Assembly (NCBI GenBank): GCA_964036275.1
Contig: OZ038436.1
Location: forward strand, 19,929,904 to 19,993,903
DNA length: 64,000 nt
Direction: 5' to 3'
Source of the DNA: Litoditis marina
Lineage: Eukaryota; Nematoda; Chromadorea; Rhabditida; Rhabditidae
This document shows positions 1 through 11,395 of the stretch, in pieces. The notes under the pieces are model-generated. The model saw only the letters and a program-made list of their open reading frames with translations, did not search any database and was not told the DNA's origin. Both the position numbers and the translations under genes were made by a program. Every line of letters starts with the position of its first letter. The first letter of the stretch is position 1.

Positions 1-2619
1 TGCTGAGACGTGTTGTTGATTGTGCGTGGAGGGGATTACTGTAGATGATCTATCGATTGATCTCCGTCCACACAGGGTGACCATGGCGCCACGTCGCCAT
101 TGGGGCACACTCAGGATAGTCGTCAGCATTATCACGTTCGCCGCACTGAAAAAAAACAATCGACACACGCGTGAGAAACGCGTTAAATGTAGAGTGATAA
201 CCCTGATGTCAAATACCTATATTCAGCGAACAGTGCCAGTCACAAAAGAGGATGTTCGGAAAAATTTCGACCCACTGTCGGCAACATCGACTCTATCACC
301 AGAGGCGGATTGCGGAACCGAATCTCTGTGAGTCACAGGACCAGCAATTGAGGATGTTCTATTTATGAAACAGCTGCTGAAGTAATTTGAACGCTATAGA
401 ATGAGATTGCAACGGATTCTTGCTGTCTATACGTGGGCAACACTAGCTCGGCTAGATTTGCAGAACAACCACTCTTTACCGATTCACGTGTTCCTTCTAG
501 TAAATTTACAAATGTTTTTCCAATGTGAAGTTACGCGCGAAATACTCATCGAAAGCGAGCATAATTGTAGAAGGTCACGATGTCTTTGTTTTCGTTCGAT
601 CTTTAAACTCATTGAAGATGGCAAATCTTGCCCAGTATTTATAGAGATCACACTACAAACGCATCAGTGCAAAACAGTGTACCGTTTTGCCTTTCACGCT
701 TAATCAGCATTATGAGTAGACGAGCGAGAAAAAAACCTACATTGCAATGATCATGTCATATACAGCCAAGCATATGAGCGACGGGATAGTTGGATATGGG
801 AATACAACCACACCGACTATGGCGGTTACGGCCACCAATGATATTACTGTGGTACAGAGGACAACTGCCCTCGACATCAGCTGAAATCCAATATGTGACC
901 AGAGCGAAAAAGAGAGCAAAAGAAAACAGAGCGAGAGAGAACCAGAACGTGAGAGGGAGAAAGAGAGACGCAGTGTTACCTTCATAACTCGCACGTTCTC
1001 CGCTAATTGAAATCGAATGCTGAGAGTGTACTTTTCGTGAACACGTCTGCGCGACTTATTCAGCATTTCAAGTGATTTCACATTGTATCTGTATATATAA
1101 ATAAAAAGAATGGACGAGAATAATAGCAGCAGGAGACCATATGCAGTGAAAAGGACCAACTCGGCAAAACCTAAACAAAGGTGGATTGAATAACTAAGTT
1201 GAAACTTGACTTTAATTAATGGAAAGCAAATTATGTAAAACGTGAAAGCTTGTATGCTTTACTATGGTAACATTTCACGGGATTTACGTTTGGCTTGAGT
1301 TCGTTTCTATACTAGAAGTAAACTGAATGGTCGCGTAAAGTTAGCATTCTAATGAGGTACCGTGCACTTTGACGTGGCACGTTTCTGAGTTCTGCTGTGT
1401 TTAAGATGTTTCAAGTGACAATGCAATTGTCTAACAATGCACTTGTAAAAGAGAGCGACAGAGTTACGTAAAATGATACTTCCTTCCAATCATAACTACA
1501 ACTAGTGAATTGCTGCTCTGAACATCAAATGACAATTTTGCTGTCATCGTAGCAAAACGATAGAAGTGATTAGCATTTGTGAAACATTGAAGCCGTTTAA
1601 AATGAAGTTCATGAATACTGAAGCATATGTTACACATTGCTGTCAGAAAATGAGCTCAAATAAAGAGAATATTAGCTAAAAAGGATATTGATGAGATATT
1701 TTATATGGTACCCGATTCTTACTCGGTACAACTTCTCAGAAGCTCACCCAGCATAAACGAAAACGCTCCGATACCGGACAAAACGAAAGAAAAAGCAGCA
1801 GCCAACCCCGAAACCTAACCGCGTGGTTTCTTTTCGTAGTCGGTTATGAAATAGCTGGCCATAGCTCTCTCAAATACTTGGACAGGCAAGAGAGTCAGGA
1901 CCGAGATACAATAGGTTAGTCGAAGAAATCCGCAAATGAACATAGGGCAATCGAGCCCAATATCACCTGAAAGTTACCATGACCATTGGTTCGAAACATA
2001 GTTCCACGTTTTATGCTCGTTGTGGATGAGACGCTGTCGTGATATTATATCGAAAAAGGTATCAAAACACATTCCAAAGGTAGCATGAAAGGCAACTTAG
2101 TGTCGGAAAGTTTCATATTTCATAAAAGTCATGTAGTGTAAGAGCAGTTCGGTCCGGTAATCGAATAGTTGGGCCAGATTGGAATCGGATTCGAAATGAC
2201 CAGGGCAAGCACAAATTCCATGTCAAACGATATTCTAAGGTAGGTATCACACATTAGAACTTTTATCTAGGGTGAAACTGTCCAGAGCCCTCACCTGTGA
2301 TATCCACGATTCCCGATTGATAAAGGAAAAGTCCTATTCGTGCAAAAATGGCCACATAGTAGGCGATCATAAAACCTTGTACGATCCTAGTCAAATTCTG
2401 GTGAAACGCGAAAAAGCGATGTAGAACATAAACAGTGAACCATATTAACACGATTGAGATGAACATGAATAAAAGTTCCACCAAAAACAAAACATTGAAC
2501 ACAAATTCGTGTGAAACCACATCTACGGGATGAATCAGTAGCGTACTGTAGATTTGTACAGATTTCCCATTGAATAGAATGAGGTTATAGTCTTTTGAAA
2601 TGTTCTGTGATAAACCCAT
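1..2619 (-). pseudogene. sre-type chemoreceptor gene 1, nonsense mutation, 3' end off the window
   Basis: Exons (5' to 3'): 2619-2295, 1966-1748, 1170-980, 880-741 and 145 to beyond base 1. The ATG at 2619 lies 5 nt after a TTACAG acceptor. Exon 1 encodes TM1-2 with the AFHQNLTRI form of the HRN motif; exon 2 encodes TM3-4. In exon 2 the codon after KKPRG is TAG (1817-1815), where every paralog has TGG (Trp). This cuts the predicted protein after about 158 residues, before TM4. All splice sites and the other exons are still open, so the lesion looks recent. The VRVMK end of exon 3 and the AFH motif place this copy with genes 9 and 10 rather than its neighbour gene 2. Intron 3 (979-881, 99 nt) has no stop in frame. 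An assembly or read error at 1816 would restore the gene, so the pseudogene call rests on one base. Confidence 0.85.
1300..1425. repeat. Dispersed repeat, family with copies near 33.6 and 54.9 kb
   Basis: It lies in intron 2 of pseudogene 1. Read on the minus strand it shows an ACACAGCAGAACTCAGAAAC core, then AAAGTGCAC, a CTCATTAGAA block, and a CTTCTAGTATA end. The same order of blocks occurs on the plus strand at 33588-33692 and 54838-54960. Confidence 0.6.
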
Positions 2620-2862
2620 CAAGTCTGTAACAACATGGTATGTTGAATCATTAAAAAGGTAGGTTCAAGAATATCAAGAGCATGGAACAGTGTGAGTATA
2701 GTTTTTATGAGAATTCAATATTACGAGTTAGGAGGGTCGCTTTAAGGTTTTCAAAGGAAGGCGCAGGTGAACATGTAACTTGATCTCGGTGCATTTTTTG
2801 CGGTTTTCCGAGAATTTAGTTTTGGCTAACTTTGAATTCGTTGTTTGTTCTATAGTTCCGAT

Positions 2863-3080
2863 CATTCCCACTGAGACTTTGATAGCGTAACAATGATTCT
2901 AGGCTATTTTCACTACTCTGGAGTTTGTCGAAAAACTGAAATTTCTGTTAGCAGTTGCTCAGTTTCCTAAGAGCACATGAATGAAAAATGATGTCTCCAT
3001 TTTCAGAATACTTACATTTTCTCTATAAAGTATTCATCCGAAAATTTCTGCTCGATGCCAAGGAGTCTCGGTGGGAATGG
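2863..3080. repeat. MITE-like element with CATTCC(C/T)ACTGAGACT ends
   Basis: The left end CATTCCCACTGAGACT and the right end AGTCTCGGTGGGAATGG are inverted copies about 215 bp apart. No ORF is inside. The same terminal sequence delimits 41646-41802 and 53737-53941. Confidence 0.65.
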
Positions 3081-3123
3081 CGAAAACTATGTTTCACAAG
3101 CAGCATGCTTTTATAATCTTTTT

Positions 3124-3358
3124 AATTCCTACTGAGACTCTTACAGTAGAGATACAAAACGTTCAATACGCTCAACTTACTTAAATGTTGATGGAAAGGT
3201 TAACGCTTCTGACAAATGATACCATATTGCAAAGAGTGTATTCCTACTGAGACTCCTACTCAGATGTTTCCAACAGAGACAAATTTCGCAAAAGGAAAAT
3301 TTATTGCAAAAATTGCACGTGTACTGTAGGAGTCAACTGTACTGTAGGAGTAGTAATG
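3124..3358. repeat. Further fragments of the ACTGAGACTCCTACAGTA repeat
   Basis: Ends of the same family occur at 3124-3150 and 3240-3268, with an inverted double end (TACTGTAGGAGT twice) at 3320-3352. The arrangement suggests nested or tandem insertions. Confidence 0.5.
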
Positions 3359-4118
3359 GTGTTGACTGTACTTGTGTGTGCTTGGTTGTGTGTGTTGTGT
3401 GACAACGTTTGAGGGATCTAGCGTAGCAAACTTTTAATTAGTATTCAGAAGTTCAAACCAAGTGAAGGCCAGGTTTATAAGTCAGTTACCAAGGTTATGT
3501 CAGAAAATACTACTTGATTACTGTTCAATATGTAATCATGAAAACGAAAGTGGTCATACATAATTAAGTTCTCGTTATATAGTACACGTAATCGAGATCT
3601 GGGGCTAATTTGTAAAATGATTGCTAATAAAACATGTAGGACGTAATCGCTCTCAATGGTCTATTAAGGTCACAGTTTCGAACACTTTTCAAGTTTCTTC
3701 CATCGTTTTGTAACTGGGAGTTAATCTTTCTTGCGACAAACTTGAAATTAAAACTGGAAGTTAACGTGTTGCTCCGGGTTTTACTGTAGTACTACAAATC
3801 TAACAGTTTGAACCAACAAACTTTAAATAACCGTTTCGCCATGATCTCGTAAACAAATTGGATGAAACAAGTTCAACGTTAAGTTCCACGCGTGGAAAAG
3901 AGCTGAACCAAGCTGAATTTGGAAATTATCCAAGTTACTCGCGTGCCAGGCCAATGACATCTGGTAACGGTACATATTGCTCTGTGCTGTTGTGATTGTA
4001 GCTCTATCTCGCTGTGTTATAGTCATAATTCGAGAATACTATTTATATTGAAACAGCAATATAACTGGTTACACCGAAACCAGTGCAACAAATTCAACAT
4101 TCATAAACCGGTAAGTTG

Positions 4119-6928
4119 TCACGCAGACCACATGGTCTCTAACTGTATGAAGTAAGCATCTGATGTGAGTTGTCGGTCTTGAGTTGCAGGGACCACTGTG
4201 GTTGGTCTTGATCTCCGTCTACAGAGCAACTGGAGGGCTCCCCTACGCCATTGGGGGACATTGAGGATAGTGGCGACCATAATGACATTAGCGGCTCTGA
4301 AAACACGACCATTAGTAGTCAAATACTAGGTGACACGGTAACATGAACATCTGTGAAACTGTAAAGCACAGTCGTGAGTTACTTCAGATTTTCGTACACT
4401 GCGAGAACACTTCCCAGCACCCTCAACATGTTTTGACCAGTGCTCATTCTTGTACAGATCTCATCTCCCTGTTTCGTGTTGATTCCTTTTGCTCTAATTG
4501 TCTTTCCGTATTCTCTCCGCTTATTTTTTTCTTTTTTTTGTCTCCTTCTTGTTGTTGTTTTTTATTTCTACTGGGTTTGTCAGAATCGTCACCCAAAAGT
4601 ACGTCAAAGTGGCAATACTTGAACGTGATGTACGTGAAAAGAACAAGTTACGACACATCAGATAACCCACTGACATAGCAATATTCAATTCGAATAGGGC
4701 GATACAGATGAGATATCCCTGTGAGCCATGCGGGAACACCAGCCCGGCCGCCGCCGCCGTTACAGCCACCGATGCCACCATGACACCGCAATATGGAACC
4801 ACTTTCGACATCAACTGAAACCAAAGGCGTAGATTCTGATACTTCAATGCCACAGCAGAATTTATTGGGCACACACTTCTCACTGTGGCTCTGAGTAGGA
4901 GAGTGGACTGAAATGCCTATAATTACAATTTGAATCGAAGAGTTTCAAGTTCTCAAGATTCAAGTTTTGTTCAAATCACTATGTAACATAGTGGTGGTCC
5001 ATGACCGATCTACGAATGTTTTGTCTATGTGTGCTTCTTCAATCCAAATTATTTCAAACTGGGTATCAACTTTAAACTGGAGAGGGTTACATGGTGAACA
5101 TTCCAAGTATTTCCTTCAGCGCGACAGAGAGTTAGGTTCTGCAACAATGATCGATAACGGGAGATGTTTAGAAAAGCTACGAGACATATTACCAAGTTCC
5201 AAAGTCACCTTCACAATCCGCACGTTCTCCGTGAGTTGAAATCGAATACTAAGTGTATAAGACTCGTTGGCGGGTGTATGATGCTGAGCTGTACTTATTG
5301 CTTTTAATGCTTTGTTATTATATCTACAAAGATATATGAACATAATAAACGAGAGACTCAAGAGTATTAGAGCAGCCACAGCAAGCATGTACAGTTCGGA
5401 ATACCCTTGAAATGGAATATTCGTGAAAGACCTTATAATCATTCTGTGCACAAAACCTAAGAAACAGAGGGTCATAGGAAAATGGCTACTATCGATAATT
5501 TAGTAAACTACTAGTAGTGAAATTTATCACTGTTAGTTCAGTGATAATTCGGTAACTTTTTTCTATCTTTTCAGTAGTACCCAGTTTCCTGTGGTAAAAT
5601 ACACAGCAAAAAACCTCTACTGAAACGTCAGTATTTGCCGGTTTCCTCGTGAGCAACCCCTTTTTATCCATGGTTTTTTTAGAACGATACCCTCTGAGCA
5701 ACCCAAGTAGCATAATAAATGCACTTCGATTGGCGCTGCTGTGTTTGTATACTAGCTCAAGTTTTGTTTCTGTAAATTGTACGAGTGCATTTAGTGACAC
5801 GTAAATGAACTTCTCGCATTGGTTCCCACGTATTCGAGGATGACTTTCGATTTAAAATCTATTCGATTTTGATTGGGGAATAAATCCAGTATATTCTGTT
5901 CTATAAAACTCACCGAGAGATATTGATAGAGTTCCCAGTACACCAACTAAGACAGCAAACAGCCCGGCCAAGCCGGCTATCCAACCGCGACGTTTTTTCT
6001 CGTAGTCAGTTATGAAGTAGCTGGCCATAGCTCTTTCCATAATCTGGACTGGTAAAAGTGCGATTGTGGCCAAACAGTAGGTGGAACGGAGAAAGCCGCA
6101 AATGAGCAAAGGTGAATCCTGCCAAATATTGCCTGAAACATATGAGAAGATTATGGTCTGTGGGATGTGTATAGTCGTCATTTTTTCCCATAAACGCAGC
6201 AGAGGGCTCGATTGATTGAGCGATGCGGGGCGAGCGGTCGTTGATTATTTGCCGACAGGCGAGAGAGTGTGTAGATCAATGATACGCATACTGGCTGGCC
6301 CCTCGCCAAACCCCGCCCCTACAAAGTCGATGGTACGGTGTCCACAACCGTTTGACAAATCCTATATTGATTTGAACTATTTCTAGCTCCAGCGTTCATC
6401 TACATGGTGTATCACCTGCACTTACAGGCAAAGTATGTTATTTCACAAAAAAATGTCCGATTCCGTTCTATTCATTACTGCAATTATCTCATGTCTGCTC
6501 CTGCTCTATGGACCACTTTCATCATATAACCCGACCAAGAGATATGAGAAAAACGAATGAAACAAGTAAGGTTGTCTTCTCGTTTAACGATCTGACTTAA
6601 AATACGTACCTGTGGTTTTCACAACTCCTGTTTGGTAGAGAAATAGCACTACCCTAGAGAAAATAACCGCGTAATACGACAACATGAATCCTTGTACTAT
6701 CATTCTCAAATTCCGATGACACGCGAAGAAACGTGAGAGCACGTAGACGAAAAACCAAACAGACCCAAGAGAGCCGAACAGAAAAAAGAATTCCAGTCCG
6801 AAAATGGAGTGCGAGACAAACGTATTTATAATGTGTTCGTCGGCATCAATAGGTAGTAGGTTATAGAGGGTTATTGATTTTCCACCGAATAGGGTGATGC
6901 TGTAGGATACAGGGATAGACGGTTCCAT
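4119..6928 (-). CDS. sre-type seven-transmembrane chemoreceptor, gene 2 (complete)
   Basis: Exons: 6928-6610, 6132-5914, 5405-5209, 4814-4675, 4296-4119; 1053 nt, 350 residues. Predicted G-protein-coupled odorant receptor of the sensory-cilium membrane (family knowledge). The short N-terminal stretch is followed by TM1 (about residues 38-60), the ACHRNLRMI motif, TM2 (65-92), TM3 (110-140) ending ERAMASYF, then DYEKKRRGW as second intracellular loop, TM4, TM5 with YRYN, the YTLSIRFQLTENVRIVK loop, TM6, TM7, and PQWRRG before a roughly 45-residue tail ending MWSA. ATG at 6928 is chosen because the family starts just before the SITLFGG segment; an ATACAG acceptor lies 26 nt upstream. Exon 3 is entered through a TTTCAAG acceptor rather than TTTCAG. 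The exon 4 donor is GTCAGT, weaker than the GTGAGT of its paralogs. The usual N-glycosylation sequon of the N terminus (YNLT/YNIT) is replaced by SYSIT. No lesion seen. Confidence 0.9.
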
Positions 6929-7627
6929 TTTCAGTCACGATAAGGACGATTTATCTGTATTAGTTCCAGTTATGGTAGCGTTGTCACGTATGATGGTGAA
7001 TGAGGAAAACAAATTGACATTGACAGAAAAATAAAGGAATCAGGCGTGTTTGCGTTACTGTGAAAATGTACATGTTAACATTTTTACATTTTCAATTTGT
7101 GGGTTCGTCGAATGTTTATTAAAACACAATTAGCTATTCCGTTGACATTTCAATTGGTTGGTAATACGGAAACGATTTCTTCAAGTAGCTTTTACCTAGG
7201 TTGTTCGTGTGATCCTACGTCAATCTCTCAATTAGGACTAGATTGTAGAGACTGTAATGAGCAGTTACTTATGGAGATGTCTGAGGTTTTGCAAGCAGAG
7301 ATGATAACCACGTGCACTGTTTTTCATCTGGTATCTTGAAAGGGATCCCTATTTCTCAGCTGATTTTCCGCGCAAATGTGACATTTTGTTACACTTTTCT
7401 ACGGTACCAATTAATACACGCAGTTGACTGATTATTATGCCTGTTTACAGTAGAGAGAATTTTTCCAGGGAAAATAGGGTTCACAACAGTTTTGATTACT
7501 CAAAGTTTCCAGAGAATCAAACGAAACTCTCAGTCCGAAAGTTCGAGTTAGTCGAAACACCCCTAAATGTACATTGTAACGCGCAGATCGAACTGAAGAA
7601 TGGAGAAGAATTTCTAGACTACCCTAA

Positions 7628-7711
7628 CAGTTGGCGGGAAAGTATATATTTTTCGAAGAGGATTGTTCCGTACAGAAAAGAAAGAGCACTGTAACAAAGT
7701 GCAAGAAGTGA
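7628..7711 (+). pseudogene. Plus-strand coding-like remnant, terminal exon type A
   Basis: After a CTAACAG acceptor-like site the frame reads QLAGKYIFFEEDCSV and stops with TGA 84 nt later. The segment at 19508-19591 has exactly the same length, a TATCAG site at the same point, and QLAVEFTILEKDCSV. Substitutions are mostly conservative (F/Y, F/L, E/K). This suggests the last exon of an unidentified gene. The function is unknown and upstream exons are not clear. Confidence 0.35.
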
Positions 7712-8014
7712 CACGTGTTTCGTTTTCACTGCTATATTACGTAGTTGATCGAAGTGTGCATGAGATCAACTATGCACAACTGGCATTTACATTGCCAGGG
7801 TAGACTACATTCCGAGAATATGGGCTACTACAATTGACGACGTAAACAGTTTCCCTCGGCCCTTTGACAATAACAAAAATGAAGGCTGATTTTGAAATAA
7901 ACGAGAAAAACACCAATAAAAAGTTGAATAAAAAGTTGAAAAGAGTCATCTGCTCTGGGTTCAACGAGTGATTCCATCCAACCAAAATTCAGAAGTGCAG
8001 AAAAGTTGCTACAA

Positions 8015-8056
8015 CCACCTCTATGATTTAGGAAAACACCTCTATGATTTAGGAAA
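8015..8056. repeat. Short tandem duplication, about 21-23 bp unit
   Basis: ACCTCTATGATTTAGGAAAA is repeated twice head to tail, 120-180 bp past the gene 3 stop. Confidence 0.75.
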
Positions 8057-8203
8057 AAACTCCTCTGTACTGTCCACTAGCTAGATCTAAACATCAAATG
8101 CCGCGCACAGTAACCAACACATTTATCGGAAAATACTGCTTTAAGATACACTAGAACACAAGTGTGATCACAACGTAGACAACTATTTCAACAAAACAGT
8201 TAT

Positions 8204-11200
8204 TCATACACTGATGACCTGTCGCGCAGACCACATACTTTCCAATTGTCTGAAGTAAGTATCTGATGTGACTTTTTGGTCTTGATCGGAAGGAACTACT
8301 GCAGTCGGTCCTGTCTTTCTTCCACGAAGCAACTGAAAAGCTCCCCTACGCCATTGGGGTACATTGATGACAGTAGCAATCATGATGACGTTCGCGGCTC
8401 TGTAATATAATATAAATATGAATGATATCGATTATATTTTACTAGCTATCATTTCTACTGAGACTCCTAAAGTAGAAAATTAAACTTCCTATTGACAGTT
8501 TTCTAATGTGAACTCGAATTTCATTTAACGTACGTTTGTGCACTCTTTGTAAGAGCGAATGAGAAGTGAATTCAGAGGTTGTTAACGAATCTGCTAACGT
8601 TTGTGTAACTTGAACGGGCTGGAAGTTTTGTAATCAGAGTTTTAGTGGACATGAATAGGACTATAGCACTACTCTGAGTTGCCAAAAATGAAAAAAAAAT
8701 TGCAAAACTTTGGTCATTTCACATGGTAACACAATATTTGTCATTCCGAGCAGTTGTGTCTGGGGAATGCAGAAAAACAGCATCATTCATTCTCTAACTT
8801 TTGAAGTTTTTTTTACTCTGTCTGTATCCTTCTACTTTTTTTGGTGTTCTCTTGCTTTTTTTGTGATGATTTCAACAGAAAACCGTGAGTCAGCCTCACC
8901 AGAAAAACTGACTTCAATTACTAAGGCTCAAACGTTAGTTATAGGTGGGTACTCAATATTTGTTGTAGTTTGGTCTTCATACAAGCCATGGAGTTCAACC
9001 GAAATCCTCTCGAACGTACGAACGAGTGAAGTTGTGAAAAAATGATTCGGCTGATCCACTCACATAGCAATGTTCAGTTCGAATAGGGCGCGACAGATGA
9101 GGGATGGTTGGGAACCGGGTGAAAAAACTAGCCCGGCCGCCGTTGCCGTCACAGCTACCATCGCAACCATGACGCAGCAATATGGAACTACCTTCGACAT
9201 CAACTGAAACAGAAGGCGTTCTAAGACATAGAGTGAATATTTTTGGGTACGGCCTATTCGAGCAGTTCTAAGTTTATTCTGCATAACTTTACAACTATAC
9301 AATTCGACACGGAGAATATGAGAAACCCGTATCACTATCGCGTTAGGCGCATCTAGCTCAAACCGGAGTCCTGTGGAGCAACAGTCAACTGACTTGATTA
9401 AAATGACTGATCAAACGTTTTTCACATTCTCAAAATTAACACGAGCTACTGAAATGTCAGAGAAGGGTCTTTGATGTCTGAACCAAAACGGTTTAAAGCT
9501 ATCGACTACAAGTTGACGGGGAAAAGGTGATAAACAACTTCGGCTGCTACCTCTGAGTCTAACCAGCAATTTCTGAAGCATGGAGCAGAGATTAGAAACA
9601 GATGATCATTTGCAGGAGCCAAAAACTGTATGTTCAATCTCAAAGGCACCTTTACAATCCGTACGTTCTCCGTCAGTTGAAATCGGATACTGAGTGTATA
9701 CGACTCGTTGGCGGGTGTATGATGCTGAGCTCTACTTATACTTTTCAATGCTCGTTTGTTATAGGTATACATATATATGAACACGATAAACGAGAGAGTC
9801 AAGAATATAAGCGCACCCAGAGAAATCTTGCCCAGTTCGGAGTATCCTTAAAATGAAATAATGATGAAAAATAACAGTTAGTTAGTTTTTTCTGTGTATC
9901 CTGGTTCTTAGCAGACTGTATGATAATTATGATAATTTTCCTAAGTGCAGCTATTACTAAAGTAGCCCGATATCAACAGTTAGTTGAGCTTGTTTATACA
10001 AGCAACGTGATTTTGTATAATAGTTTCAACTTCCTCGTTTTTCTTATGATTTAATGACTTCGCAAACTCACCGAGAGATATTGATAGAGTTCCCAGTACA
10101 CCAACTAAGACAGCAAACAGCCCGGCCAAACCGGCTATCCAACCACGACGTTTTTTCTCGTAGTCAGTGATAAAGTAGCTGGCCATAGCTCTTTCCATAA
10201 TCTGGACTGGTAAAAGTGCGATTGTTGCCAAACAATAGGTTGCACGGAGGAAGCCGCTAATGAGCAAAGGCAAGTCTTGCCAAATATTGCCTGAAACGTG
10301 TGATATATAAAATGTGTGTGCGCTTTTTTAAAATTTACATTGTATATTATCAATAGAAGTGTTGAGTCGCACTTCTACTTTTATGCTACTTTGTTCATTA
10401 GACTGATATAGTCGTCGCCAACGGAAAGGCGGGAGAATACTGTAAATCTCACTTGCCGCTGTGTACGCACACATTTCTTCGATCCCAAAGGTTGCTACTA
10501 ATATGCAATAATAGCGCAGTGGTTAGCGCCCTGCTACGAATATTTTGCTCGCAGGTTCGATTCCGGTGAGAGACAGAACTTTATAAAGTTGTCGCCCACT
10601 ATATAGTGCTCACATTTCCATACTGGACTCGTTGGCAGCGTGCCAAAAACTTTGGAAGACTGTTATTTAGAGAAAACATATATTTTACAGAAAAGTTCCC
10701 TGAACACTACGTATAACTAAGGAAACAACCCTTCACAAAATATTGTATTGTTTTGAAGTGTTTCAACATGTTCGAAAATGTTGAAAAACTGCCTTAAAAT
10801 TTCATTGGCAATCTGCCAAAGTTCAGTTGGGAAATGTGTTTCTAACTATATCTTATTCGGCTTCTCCTGCACATGACCGGAGACATCACAAACAAAAGTG
10901 TGCGTTTAAGGAAATGTAAGAAATAGAGTATGCCATTTAGTTCAAAAAAGATCAAACTGAGAATACCTACCGGTAGTTTCCACAATTCCGATTTGGTAGA
11001 GAAATAGCACAACCCGAGAGAAAATAGCCAGGTAGTACGAGAACATATAACCTTGTACTATCAGTCGCATATTTCGATGACACGCAAATAAACGTGAGAG
11101 CACGTAGACAAAAAACCAAGCAGACACGAGAGAAATGGAGAGAAAGAAGAATTCCACTCCAAAAATGGTGTGCGATACCAGTGTATTTGTGATGTGGTCT

Positions 11201-11280
11201 TTTGCACTAATGGGTAGGAGTGCTACGATCTGTGTTGAGTGCCCACCGAATAGCGTTATATTGTAGAAGGTTCTTACCAT
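8204..11280 (-). CDS. sre-type seven-transmembrane chemoreceptor, gene 3 (complete)
   Basis: Exons: 11280-10971, 10290-10072, 9846-9650, 9203-9064, 8399-8204; 1062 nt, 353 residues. ATG at 11280 begins MVRTFYNIT, 6 nt after a TTACAG acceptor; the reading frame is open for 72 codons further upstream, but that stretch has no family similarity and contains a transposon inverted repeat, so it is not included. The N terminus keeps the NIT glycosylation sequon. Exon 1 is 9 nt shorter than in gene 2, and exon 5 carries a six-residue longer tail after MWSA. Both traits, and a block near the start of intron 4, are shared with gene 5, its closest relative here. Intron 1 hosts a tRNA-derived SINE-like repeat (10411-10578). 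Intron 4 holds a plus-strand pyrimidine tract. All exon phases add up, so the gene looks functional. Confidence 0.9.
10411..10578 (+). repeat. tRNA-derived SINE-like repeat, copy 1 (intron 1 of gene 3)
   Basis: The 5' part contains GCCAACGGAAAGGCGGGA and CCGCTGTGTACGCACACAT. The 3' part contains an A-box-like TAGCGCAGTGGTTAGCGC and a B-box-like GGTTCGATTCC, then GAGAGACAG. Not a working tRNA, since no acceptor stem can be formed. Other copies: 28275-28440, 46775-46909, 52155-52312, and a 5' part at 56570-56640. Confidence 0.7.
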
Positions 11281-11395
11281 GGCGGGCTGTAATTTAAATT
11301 GTCTTAGAAATTTCAGTGAACACATTCTACAAAAGTACATTAATCGACAACTGGTGTCAGTGAGTGTGCTTCCCAGTTTTACTGGACTGGTCGAT

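Larger units (their letters stand above)
2620..4118. other. Intergenic gap between genes 1 and 2
   Basis: It contains the MITE-like sequences at 2863-3358. The rest, including the stretch just past the gene 2 stop (3360-4118), shows no coding frame with family similarity and no RNA gene. Confidence 0.6.
6929..8203. other. Intergenic gap between genes 2 and 3, with conserved upstream block
   Basis: It holds a conserved block at 7190-7325 shared with the flanks of five other genes, a plus-strand coding-like end at 7628-7711, and a 23-bp tandem duplication at 8015-8056 (CCTCTATGATTTAGGAAA twice). No intact gene was seen. Confidence 0.5.

Noticed and set aside
7309..7717. CACGTG E-boxes upstream of gene 2 as ADL-neuron sites
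   Set aside because: E-box motifs are reported for some worm chemoreceptor families, but here they are not at a fixed distance and most copies lack one near the start.
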